From assembly GCA_033782935.1 (NCBI GenBank), contig JAWQEG010000501.1, positions 2,330,501-2,394,500 of the forward strand: a stretch of DNA of 64,000 nucleotides. Direction: 5' to 3'. Source of the DNA: Petrolisthes cinctipes (taxonomy: Eukaryota > Arthropoda > Malacostraca > Decapoda > Porcellanidae). This document shows positions 23,685-35,637 of the stretch, one piece after another. Every line of letters starts with the position of its first letter. The first letter of the stretch is position 1. A model generated the notes under the pieces. That model worked only from the letters and a program-made list of their open reading frames with translations, was not told where the DNA came from and did no database searches. The position numbers and the translations under genes are program-made.

Positions 23685-26324
23685 GTGTTAGAGTATTTTC
23701 AAAATACATGCTCAAAACATACTGAAAATCGATCTTTTAGGTGCACAAAAGTCGATATGTGCATGCATCTTCAGTACCCGTTTATATCTCAAATTCAGGC
23801 TCAAAACACCCGAAAATTCAATATTTTGGGGTCCCAGAAGCAATCTGTACATGCCTACTCAGTGTTAGAGTATTTTCAAAATACAGGCCCAAAACATGCT
23901 GAAAATCGATATTTTAGATGCCCAAAGTCAATATGTGCATGTATCTTCTGTACCCGTTTATATCTCAAATTCAGGCTCAAAACACCCGAAAATTCAATAT
24001 TTTGGGGTCCCAGAAGCAATCTGTACCTACACAGTGCTAGAATATTTTCAAAATATAGGCTAAAAACATGCTAAAAATCGACATTTTAGGTGCCAAAAAA
24101 TCGATATCTCAAATTCAGTCCCAAAACACCCGAAAATTCGATATTTAGAGGTCCCAGAAGGTATCTGTACATGCCTACTCCGTGTTAGAGTATTTTCAAA
24201 ATACAGGCCAAAAACATATTGAAAATCGATCTTTTAGGTGCCCAAAAGTCGATATGTGCATGCATCTTCAGTACCCGTTTATATCTCAAATTCAGGCTCA
24301 AAACACCCGAAAATTCAATATTTTGGGGTCCCAGAAGCAATCTGTACATGCCTACTCAGTGTTAGAATATTTTCAAAATATAGGCTAAAAACATGCTAAA
24401 AATCGACATTTTATGTGCCAAAAAATCTATATCTCAAATTCAGTCCCAAAACACCCGAAAATTCGATATTTAGAGGTCCCAGAAGGTATCTGTACATGCC
24501 TACTCCGTGTTAGAGTATTTTCAAAATACAGGCCAAAAACATACTGAAAATCGATCTTTTAGGTGCCCATAAGTCGAAATGTGCATGCATCTTCTGTACC
24601 CGTTTATATCTCAAATTCTGTCCCTAAACACCCGAAAATTCGATATTTTGGGGTCCCATAAGCAATCTGTACCTACACAGTGCTAGAATATTTTCAAAAT
24701 ATAGGCTAAAAACATGCTAAAAATCGACATTTTAGGTGCCAAAAAATCGATATCTCAAATTCAGTCCCAAAACACCCGAAAATTCGATATTTTGAAGTCC
24801 CAGAAGGTATCTGTACATGCCTACTCCGTGTTAGAGTATTTTCAAAATACAGGCCAAAAACATACTGAAAATCGATCTTTTAGGTGCCCAAAAGTCGATA
24901 TGTGCATGCATCTTCAGTACCCGTTTATATCTCAAATTCTGTCCCTAAAAACCCGAAAATTCGATATTTTGGGGTCCCAGAAGCGATCTGTACATGCCTA
25001 CTCCGTGTTAGAGTATTTTCAAAATTCAGGCCCAAAACATGCTGAAAATCGATATTTTTGGTGCCCAAAGTCAATATGTGCATGTATCTTCTGTACCCGT
25101 TTATATCTCAAATTCAGGCTCAAAACACCCGAAAATTCAATATTTTGGGGTCCCAGAAGCAATCTGTACATGCCTACTCAGTGCTAGAATATTTTCAAAA
25201 TATAGGCTAAAAACATGCTAAAAATCGATCTTTTAGGTGCCAAAAAGTCGATATCTCAAATTCAGTCCCAAAACACCCGAAAATTCGATATTTAGGGGTC
25301 CCAGAAGCGATCTGTACATGCCTACGCCGTGTAAGAGTATTTTCAAAATACATGCTCAAAACATACTGAAAATCGATCTTTTAGGTGCACAAAAGTCGAT
25401 ATGTGCATGCATCTTCAGTACCCGTTTATATCTCAAATTCAGGCTCAAAACACCCGAAAATTCAATATTTTGGGGTCCCAGAAGCAATCTGTACATGCCT
25501 ACTCAGTGTTAGAGTATTTTCAAAATACAGGCCCAAAACATGCTGAAAATCGATATTTTAGATGCCCAAAGTCAATATGTGCATGTATCTTCTGTACCCG
25601 TTTATATCTCGAATTCAGGCTCAAAACACCCGAAAATTCAATATTTTGGAGTCCCAGAAGCAATCTGTACAGTGCTAGAAAATATTTTTAAAATATAGGC
25701 TAAAAACATGCTAAAAATCGATCTTTTAGGTGCCAAAAAGTCGATATCTCAAATTCAGTCCCAAAACACCCGAAAATTCGATATTTAGAGGTCCCAGAAG
25801 GTATCTGTACATGCCAACTCCGTGTTAAAGTATTTACAAAATACATGCTCAAAACATACTGAAAATCGATCTTTTAGGTGCACAAAAGTCGATATGTGCA
25901 TGCATCTTCAGTACCCGTTTATATCTCAAATTCAGGCTCAAAACACCCGAAAATTCAATATTTTGGGGTCCCAGAAGCAATCTGTACATGCCTACTCAGT
26001 GTTAGAGTATTTTCAAAATACAGGCCCAAAACATGCTGAAAATCGATATTTTAGATGCCCAAAGTCAATATGTGCATGTATCTTCTGTACCCGTTTATAT
26101 CTCAAATTCAGGCTCAAAATACCCGAAAATTCAATATTTTGGGGTCCCAGAAGCAATCTGTACATGCCTACACAGTGCTAGAATATTTTCAAAATATAGG
26201 ATAAAAAAACATGCTAAAAATCGACATTTTAGGTGCCAAAAAATCGATATCTCAAATTCAGTCCCAAAACACCCGAAAATTCGATATTTAGAGGTCCCAG
26301 AAGGTATCTGTACATGCTTACTCC
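23685..26324 (+). repeat. Mixed trimers
   Basis: C-A-B trimers interrupted by C-B pairs. A 4-bp shorter junction CTGTACCTACACAG occurs twice, near 24022 and 24666, about 644 bp apart, so that stretch was probably duplicated locally. CTGTACAGTGCTAGAAAATATTTTTAAAATATAG near 25668 has a lengthened A/T dyad. The C monomer near 25,330 has GTGTAAGAG, and another at 25,822 has GTGTTAAAGTATTTACAAAATAC. Confidence 0.75.
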
Positions 26325-29300
26325 GTGTTAGAGTATTTTCAAAATACAGACCAAAAACATACTGAAAATCGATCTTTTAGGTGCACAAAAGTCGATATGT
26401 GCATGCATCTTCAGTACCCGTTTATATCTCAAATTCAGGCTCAAAACACCCGAAAATTCAATATTTTGGGGTCCCAGAAGCAATCTGTACATGCCTACTC
26501 AGTGTTAGAGTATTTTCAAAATACAGGCCCAAAACATGCTGAAAATCGATATTTTAGATGCCCAAAGTCAATATGTGCATGTATCTTCTGTACCCGTTTA
26601 TATCTCAAATTCAGGCTCAAAACACCCGAAAATTCAATACTTTGGGGTCCCAGAAGCAATCTGTACATGCCTACACAGTGCTAGAATATTTTCAAAATAT
26701 AGGCTTTATAAAAACATGCTAAAAACCGACATTTTATGTGCCAAAAAATCGATATATCAAATTCAGTCCCAAAACACCCGAAAATTCGATATTTAGAGGT
26801 CCCAGAAGGTATCTGTACATGCCTACTCCGTGTTAGAGTATTTTCAAATTCAGGCCCAAAACATGCTGAAAATCGATATTTTTGGTGCCCAAAGTCAATA
26901 TGTGCATGTATCTTCTGTACCCGTTTATATCTCAAATTCAGGCTCAAAACACCCGAAAATTCAATATTTTGGGGTCCCAGAAGCAATCTGTACATGCCTA
27001 CTCAGTGCTAGAATATTTTCAAAATATAGGCTAAAAACATGCTAAAAATCGATCTTTTAGGTGCCAAAAAATCGATATATCAAATTCAGTCCCAAAACAC
27101 CCGAAAATTCGATATTTAGAGGTCCCAGAAGGTATCTGTACATGCCTACTCCGTGTTAGAGTATTTTCAAAATACAGGCCAAAAACATACTGAAAATCGA
27201 TCTTTTAGGTGCACAAAAGTCGATATGTGCATGCATCTTCAGTACCCGTTTATATCTCAAATTCAGGCTCAAAACACCCGAAAATTCAATATTTTAGGGT
27301 CCCAGAAGCAATCTGTACATGCCTACTCAGTGTTAGAGTATTTTCAAAATACAGGCCCAAAACATGCTGAAAATCGATATTTTAGATGCCCAAAGTCAAT
27401 ATGTGCATGTATCTTCTGTACCCGTTTATATCTCAAATTCAGGCTCAAAACACCCGAAAATTCAATACTTTGGGGTCCCAGAAGCAATCTGTACATGCCT
27501 ACACAGTGCTAGAATATTTTCAAAATATAGGCTTTATAAAAACATGCTAAAAATCGACATTTTATGTGCCAAAAAATCGATATATCAAATTCAGTCCCAA
27601 AACACCCGAAAATTCGATATTTAGAGGTCCCAGAAGGTATCTGTACATGCCTACTCCGTGTTAGAGTATTTTCAAAATACATGCTCAAAACATACTGAAA
27701 ATCGATCTTTTAGGTGCCCAAAAGTCGAAATGTGCATGCATCTTCTGTACCCGTTTATATCTCAAATTCTGGCCCTAAACACCCGAAAATTCGATATTTT
27801 GGGGTCCCAGAAGCGATCTGTACATGCCTACTCCGTGTTAGAGTATTTTCAAAATTCAGGCCCAAAACATGCTGAAAATCGATATTTTTGGTGCCCAAAG
27901 TCAATATGTGCATGTATCTTCTGTACCCGTTTATATCTCAAATTCAGGCTCAAAACACCCGAAAATTATATATTTTGGGGTCCCAGAAGCAATCTGTACA
28001 TGCCTACTCAGTGTTAGAGTATTTTCAAAATACATGCTCAAAACATACTGAAAATCGATCTTTTAGGTGCACAAAAGTCGATATGTGCATGCATCTTCAG
28101 TACCCGTTTATATCTCAAATTCAGGCTCAAAACACCCGAAAATTCAATATTTTGGGGTCCCAGAAGCAATCTGTACATGCTTACTCAGTGTTAGAGTATT
28201 TTCAAAATACAGGCCCAAAACATGCTTAAAATCGATATTTTAGATGCCCAAAGTCAATATGTGCATGTATCTTCAGTACCCGTTTATATCTCAAATTCAG
28301 GCTCAAAACACCCGAAAATTCAATATTTTGGGGTCCCAGAAGCAATCTGTACATGCCAACACAGTGCTAGAATATTTTCAAAATATAGGCTAAAAACATG
28401 CTAAAAATCGACATTTTAGGTGCCAAAAAATCGATATCTCAAATTCAGTCCCAAAACACCCGAAAATTCGATATTTAGAGGACCCAGAAGGTATCTGTAC
28501 ATGCCTACTCCGTGTTAGAGTATTTTCAAAATACAGGCCAAAAACATACTGAAAATCGATCTTTTAGGTGCCCAAAAGTCGATATGTGCATGCATCTTCT
28601 GTACCCGTTTATATCTCAAATTCTGGCCCTAAACACCCGAAAATTCGATATTTTTTGGTCCCAGAAGCGATCTGTACATGCCTACTCCGTGTTAGAGTAT
28701 TTTCAAAATTCAGGCCCAAAACATGCTGAAAATCGATATTTTTGGTGCCCAAAGTCAATTTGTGCATGTATCTTCTGTACCCGTTTATATCTCAAATTCA
28801 GGCTCAAAACACCCGAAAATTCAATATTTTGGGGTCCCAGAAGCAATCTGTACATGCCTACTCAGTGCTTGAATATTTTCAAAATATAGGCTAAAAACAT
28901 GCTAAAAATCGATCTTTTAGGTGCCAAAAAGTCGATATCTCAAATTCAGTCCCAAAACACCCGAAAATTCGATATTTAGGGGTCCCAGAAGCGATCTGTA
29001 CATGCCTACTCCGTGTTAGAGTATTTTCAAAATACTTGCTCAAAACATACTGAAAATCGATCTTTTAGGTGCACAAAAGTCGATATGTGCATGCATCTTC
29101 AGTACCCGTTTATATCTCAAATTCAGGCTCAAAACACCCGAAAATTCAATATTTTGGGGTCCCAGAAGCAATCTGTACATGCCTACTCAGTGTTAGAGTA
29201 TTTTCAAAATACAGGCCCAAAACATGCTGAAAATCGATATTTTAGATGCCCAAAGTCAATATGTGCATGTATCTTCTGTACCCGTTTATATCTCAAATTC

Positions 29301-32300
29301 AGGCTCAAAACACCCGAAAATTCAATATTTTGGGGTCCCAGAAGCAATCTGTAAATGCCTACACAGTGCTAGAATATTTTCAAAATATAGGCTAAAACAT
29401 GCTAAAAATCGACATTATAGGTGCCAAAAAATCGATATCTCAAATTCAGTCCCAAAACACCCGAAAATTCGATATTTAGAGGTCCCAGAAGGTATCTGTA
29501 CATGCCTACTCCGTGTTAGAGTATTTTCAAAATACAGGCCAAAAACATACTGAAAATCGATCTCTTAGGTGCCCAAAAGTCGATATGTGCATGCATCTTC
29601 TGTACCCGTTTATATCTTAAATTCTGGCCCTAAACACCCGAAAATTCAATATTTTGGGGTCCCAGAAGCAATCTGTACATGCCTTCTCCGTGTTAGAGTA
29701 TTTTCAAAATTCAGGCCCAAAACATGCTGAAAATCGATAGTTTTGGTGCCCAAAGTCAATATGTGCATGTATCTTCTGTACCCGTTTATATCTCAAATTC
29801 AGGCTCAAAACACCCGAAAATTCAATATTTTGGGGTCCCAGAAGCAATCTGTACATGCCTACTCAGTGCTAGAATATTTTCAAAATATAGGCTAAAAACA
29901 TGCTAAAAATCGATCTCTTAGGTGCCAAAAAGTCGATATCTCAAATTCAGTCCCAAAACACCCGAAAATCCGATATTTAGGGGTCCCAGAAGCGATCTGT
30001 ACATGCCTACTCCGTGTTAGAGTATTTTCAAAATACATGCTCAAAACATACTGAAAATCGATCTTTTAGGTGCACAAAAGTCGATATGTGCATGCAACTT
30101 CAGTACCCGTTTATATCTCAAATTCAGGCTCAAAACACCCGAAAATTCAATATTTTGGGGTCCCAGAAGCAATCTGTACAGTGCTAGAATATTTTCAAAA
30201 TATAGGCTAAAAACATGCTAAAAATCGATCTTTTAGGTGCCAAAAAATCGATATCTCAAATTCAGTCCCAAAACACCCGAAAATTCGATATTTAGAGGTC
30301 CCAGAAGGTATCTGTACATGCCTACTCCGTGTTAGAGTATTTTCAAAATACAGGCCAAAAACATACTGAAAATCGATCCTTTAGGTGCACAAAAGTCGAT
30401 ATGTGCATGCATCTTCAGTACCCGTTTATATCTCAAATTCAGGCTCAAAACACCCGAATATTCAATATTTTGGGGTCCCAGAAGCAATCTGTACATGCCT
30501 ACTCAGTGTTAGAGTATTTTCAAAATACAGGCCCAAAACATGCTGAAAATCGATATTTTAGATGCCCAAAGTCAATATGTGCATGTATCTTCTGTACCCG
30601 TTTATATCTCAAATTCAGGCTCAAAACACCCGAAAATTCAATACTTTGGGGTCCCAGAAGCAATCTGTACATGCCTACACAGTGCTAGAATATTTTCAAA
30701 ATATAGGCTTTATAAAAACATGCTAAAAATCGACATTTTATGTGCCAAAAAATCGATATATCAAATTCAGTCCCAAAACACCCGAAAATTCGATATTTAG
30801 AGGTCCCAGAAGGTATCTGTACATGCCTACTCCGTGTTAGAGTATTTTCAAAATACAGGCCAAAAACATACTGAAAATCGATCTTTTAGGTGCCCAAAAG
30901 TCGAAATGTGCATGCATCTTCTGTACCCGTTTATATCTCAAATTCTGGCCCTAAACACCCGAAAATTCAATATTTTGGGGTCCCAGAAGCGATCTGTACA
31001 TGCCTACTCCGTGTTAGAGTATTTTCAAAATTCAGGCCCAAAACATGCTGAAAATCGATATTTTTGGTGCCCAAAGTCAATATGTGCATGTATCTTCTGT
31101 ACCCGTTTATATCTCAAATTCAGGCTCAAAACACCCGAAAATTCAATATTTTGGGGTCCCAGAAGCAATCTGTACATGCCTACTCAGTGCTAGAATATTT
31201 TCAAAATATAGGCTAAAAACATGCTAAAAATCGATCTTTTAGGTGCCAAAAAATCTATATCTCAAATTCAGTCCCAAAACACCCGAAAATTCGATATTTA
31301 GAGGTCCCTACTCCGTGTTAGAGTATTTACAAAATACAGGCCAAAAACATACTGAAAATCGATCTTTTAGGTGCACAAAAGTCGATATGTGCATGCATCT
31401 TCAGTACCCGTTTATATCTCAAATTCAGGCTCAAAACACCCGAAAATTCAATATTTAGGGGTCCCAGAAGCAATCTGTACATGCCTACTCAGTGTTAGAG
31501 TATTTTCAAAATACAGGCCCAAAACATGCTGAAAATCGATATTTTAGATGCCCAAAGTCAATATGTGCATGTATCTTCTGTACCCGTTTATATCTCAAAT
31601 TCAGGCTCAAAACACCCGAAAATTCAATACTTTGGGGTCCCAGAAGCAATCTGTACATGCCTACACAGTGCTAGAATATTTTCAAAATATAGGCTTTATA
31701 AAAACATGCTAAAAATCGACATTTTATGTGCCAAAAAATCTATATCTCAAATTCAGTCCCAAAACACCCGAAAATTCGATATTTAGAGGACCCAGAAGGT
31801 ATCTGTACATGCCTACTCCGTGTTAGAGTATTTTCAAAATACAGGCCAAAAACATACTGAAAATCGATCTTTTAGGTGCCCAAAAGTCGATATGTGCATG
31901 CATCTTCTGTACCCGTTTATATCTCAAATTCTGGCCCTAAACACCCGAAAATTCGATATTTTGGGGTCCCAGAAGCGATCTGTACATGCCTACTCCGTGT
32001 TAGAGTATTTTAAAAATTCAGGCCCAAAACATGCTGAAAATCGATATTTTTGGTGCCCAAAGTCAATATGTGCATGTATCTTCTGTACCCGTTTATATCT
32101 CAAATTCAGGCTCAAAACACCCGAAAATTCAATATTTTGGGGTCCCAGAAGCAATCTGTACATGCCTACTCAGTGCTAGAATATTTTCAAAATATAGGCT
32201 AAAAACATGCTAAAAATCGATCTTTTAGGTGCCAAAAAGGCGATATCTCAAATTCAGTCCCAAAACACCCGAAAATTCGATATTTAGGGGTCCCAGAAGC

Positions 32301-34149
32301 GATCTGTACATGCCTACTCCGTGTTAGAGTATTTTCAAAATACTTGCTCAAAACATACTGAAAATCGATCTTTTAGGTGCACAAAAGTCGATATGTGCAT
32401 GCATCTTCAGTACCCGTTTATATCTCAAATTCAGGCTCAAAACACCCGAAAATTCAATATTTTGGGGTCCCAGAAGCAATCTGTACATGCCTACTCAGTG
32501 TTAGAGTATTTTCAAAATACAGGCCCAAAACATGCTGAAAATCGATATTTTAGATGCCCAAAGTCAATATGTGCATGTATCTTCTGTACCCGTTTATATC
32601 TCAAATTCAGGCTCAAAACACCCGAAAATTCAATATTTTGGGGTCCCAGAAGCAATCTGTACATGCCTACACAGTGCTAGAATATTTTCAAAATATAGGC
32701 TAAAAACATGCTAAAAATCGACATTTTAGGTGCCAAAAAATCGATATATCAAATTCAGTCCCAAAACACCCGAAAATTCGATATAGTCCCAGAAGGTATC
32801 TGTACATGTCTACTCCGTGTTAGAGTATTTTCAAAATACAGGCCAATAACATACTGAAAATCGATCTTTTAGGTGCACAAAAGTCGATATGTGCATGCAT
32901 CTTCAGTACCCGTTTATATCTCAAATTCAGGCTCAAAACACCCGAAAATTCAATATTTTGGGGTCCCAGAAGCAATCTGTACATGCCTACTCAGTGTTAG
33001 AGTATTTTCAAAATACAGGCCCAAAACATGCTGAAAATCGATATTTTAGATGCCCAAAGTCAATATGTGCATGTATCTTCTGTACCCGTTTATATCTCAA
33101 ATTCAGGCTCAAAACACCCGAAAATTCAATATTTTGGGGTCCCAGAAGCAATCTGTACATGCCTACACAGTGCTAGAATATTTTCAAAATATAGGCTAAA
33201 AACATGCTAAAAATCGACATTTTAGGTGCCAAAAAATCGATATCTCAAATTCAGTCCCAAAACACCCGAAAATTCGATATAGTCCCAGAAGGTATCTGTA
33301 CATGTCTACTCCGTGTTAGAGTATTTTCAAAATACAGGCCCAAAACATGCTGAAAATCGATATTTTAGATGCCCAAAGTCAATATGTGCATGTATCTTCT
33401 GTACCCGTTTATATCTCAAATTCAGGCTCAAAACACCCGAAAATTCAATACTTTGAGGTCCCAGAAGCAATCTGTACATGCCTACACAGTGCTAGAATAT
33501 TTTCAAAATATAGGCTTTATAAAAACATGCTAAAAATCGGCATTTTAGGTGCCAAAAAATCGATATCTCAAATTCAGTCCCAAAACACCCGAAAATTCGA
33601 TATTTAGAGGTCCCAGAAGGTATCTGTACATGCCTACTCCGTGTTAAAGTATTTTCAAAATACAGGCCAAAAACATACTGATAATCGATCTTTTAGGTGC
33701 ACAAAAGTCGATATGTGCATGCATCTTCAGTACCCGTTTATATCTCAAATTCAGGCTCAAAACACCCGAAAATTCAATATTTTGAGGTCCCAGAAGCAAT
33801 CTGTACATGCCTACTCAGTGTTAGAGTATTTTCAAAATACAGGCCCAAAACATGATGAAAATCGATATTTTAGATGCCCAAAGTCAATATGTGCATGTAT
33901 CTTCTGTACCCGTTTATATCTCAAATTCAGGCTCAAAACACCCGAAAATTCAATACTTTGGGGTCCCAGAAGCAATCTGTACATGCCTAGGCACATAGTG
34001 CTAGAATATTTTCAAAATATAGGCTTTATAAAAACATGCTAAAAATCGACATTTTATGTGCCAAAAAATCGATATCTCAAATTCAGTCCCAAAACACCCG
34101 AAAATTCGATATTTAGGGGTCCCAGAAGCGATCTGTACATGCCTACTCC
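26325..34149 (+). repeat. Zone marked by a TTAT insertion in class B
   Basis: Six B monomers carry AGGCTTTATAAAAACATGC in place of AGGCTAAAAACATGC, a net gain of 4 bp, at about 26701, 27529, 30705, 31691, 33512 and 34021. I saw none outside this zone. Copies are spaced 828 bp (26,536 and 27,364) and 986 bp (30,540 and 31,526) in equivalent frames. Other local marks are CGATATATCAAATTC, TTTTATGTGCC, and a 5-bp loss GATATAGTCCCAG near 32782 and 33278, in two monomer sets 496 bp apart. A 20-bp loss gives GAGGTCCCTACTCC near 31303, and GCCTAGGCACATAGTG near 33986 is a unique small insertion. Confidence 0.82.
28870..30177 (+). repeat. Related copy of the start of the 5.5-kb segment
   Basis: Matches about 35,350-36,659 at a constant offset of 6,482 bp. 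Shared private marks are CTGTAAATGCCTACACAG (near 29350), AGGCTAAAACATGC, CATTATAGGTGCC, GATCTCTTAGG, ATGCCTTCTCC, CGATAGTTTTGG (near 29737), AAAATCCGATATT (near 29968) and ATGCAACTTCAG (near 30093). It differs in several bases, including AATCGACATTATAGG here against AATCAACATTATAGG there. It stops at CTGTACAGTGCTAG near 30176. Confidence 0.83.
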
Positions 34150-35637
34150 GTGTTAGAGTATTTTCAAAATACATGCTCAAAACATACTGAAAATCGATCT
34201 TTTAGGTGCACAAAAGTCGATATGTGCATGCATCTTCAGTACCCGTTTATATCTCAAATTCAGGCTCAAAACACCCGAAAATTCAATATTTTGGGGTCCC
34301 AGAAGCAATCTGTACATGCCTACTCCGTGTTAGAGTATTTTCAAAATACAGGCCAAAAACATACTGAAAATCGATCTTTTAGGTGCCCAAAAGTCGATAT
34401 GTGCATGCATCTTCTGTACCCGTTTATATCTCAAATTCTGGCCCTAAACACCCGAAAATTTGATATTTTGGGGTCCCAGAAGCGATCTGTACATGCCTAC
34501 TCCGTGTTAGAGTATTTTCAAAATTCAGGCCCAAAACATGCTGAAAATCGATATTTTTGGTGCACAAAGTCAATATGTGCATGTATCTTCTGTACCCGTT
34601 TATATCTCAAATTCAGGCTCAAAACACCCGAAAATTCAATATTTTGGGGTCCCAGAAGCAATCTGTACATGCCTATTCAGTGCTAGAATATTTTCAACAT
34701 ATAGGCTAAAAACATGCTAAAAATCGATCTTTTAGGTGCCAAAAAGTCGATATCTCAAATTCAGTCCCAAAACACCCGAAAATTCGATATTTAGGGGTCC
34801 CAGAAGCGATCTGTACATGCCTACTCCGTGTTAGAGTATTTTCAAAATACATGCTCAAAACATACTGAAAATCGATCTTTTAGGTGCACAAAAGTCGATA
34901 TGTGCATGCATCTTCTGTACCCGTTTATATCTCAAATTCAGGCTCAAAACACCCGAAAATTCAATATTTTGGGGTCCCAGAAGCAATCTGTACATGCCTA
35001 CTCCGTGTTAGAGTATTTTCAAAATACAGGCCAAAAACATGCTGAAAATCGATATTTTAGATGCCCAAAGTCAATATGTGCATGTATCTTCTGTACCCGT
35101 TTATATCTCAAATTCAGGCTCAAAATACCCGAAAATTCAATATTTTGGGGTCCCAGAAGCGATCTGTACATGCCTACTCCGTGTTAGAGTATTTTCAAAA
35201 TTCAGGCCCAAAACATGCTGAAAATCGATATTTTTGGTGCCCAAAGTCAATATGTGCATGTATCTTCTGTACCCGTTTATATCTCAAATTCAGGCTCAAA
35301 ACACCCGAAAATTCAATATTTTGGGGTCCCAGAAGCAATCTGTACAGTGCTAGAATATTTTCAAAATATAGGCTAAAAACATGCTAAAAATCGATCTTTT
35401 AGGTGCCAAAAAGTCGATATCTCAAATTCAGTCCCAAAACAACCGAAAATTCGATATTTAGGGGTCCCAGAAGCGATCTGTACATGCCTACTCCGTGTTA
35501 GAGTATTTTCAAAATACAAGCTCAAAACATACTGAAAATCGATCTTTTAGGTGCACAAAAGTCGATATGTGCATGCATCATCAGTACCCGTTTATATCTC
35601 AAATTCAGGCTCAAAACACCCGAAAATTCAATATTTT
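34150..35637 (+). repeat. C-C-A arrangements
   Basis: A C1 monomer (34150-34326) is followed directly by C2 (from 34327), then A2, then B, with no B between the two C monomers. Class B carries most of the in-frame stops, so this gives an unusually long open frame (178 codons, 34150-34686) with no coding meaning. The A monomer at 35,005-35,180 starts like C2 (CCAAAAACATGC) and has AAAATACCCG. CTGTACAGTGCTAG occurs near 35340. Confidence 0.75.

Noticed and set aside
26701..26720. TATA box in CTTTATAAAAAC
   Set aside because: The TATAAAA string arises from a 4-bp insertion in a satellite monomer. There is no transcription unit downstream and no other promoter element.
34150..34686. A family of repeated proteins encoded by the array (60-178 codons, + strand)
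   Set aside because: The frames start and stop at monomer landmarks, overlap one another in two or three frames with equal length, and shift by two bases per monomer. They change through indels that are not multiples of three. No promoter, splice or codon-use signal accompanies them.
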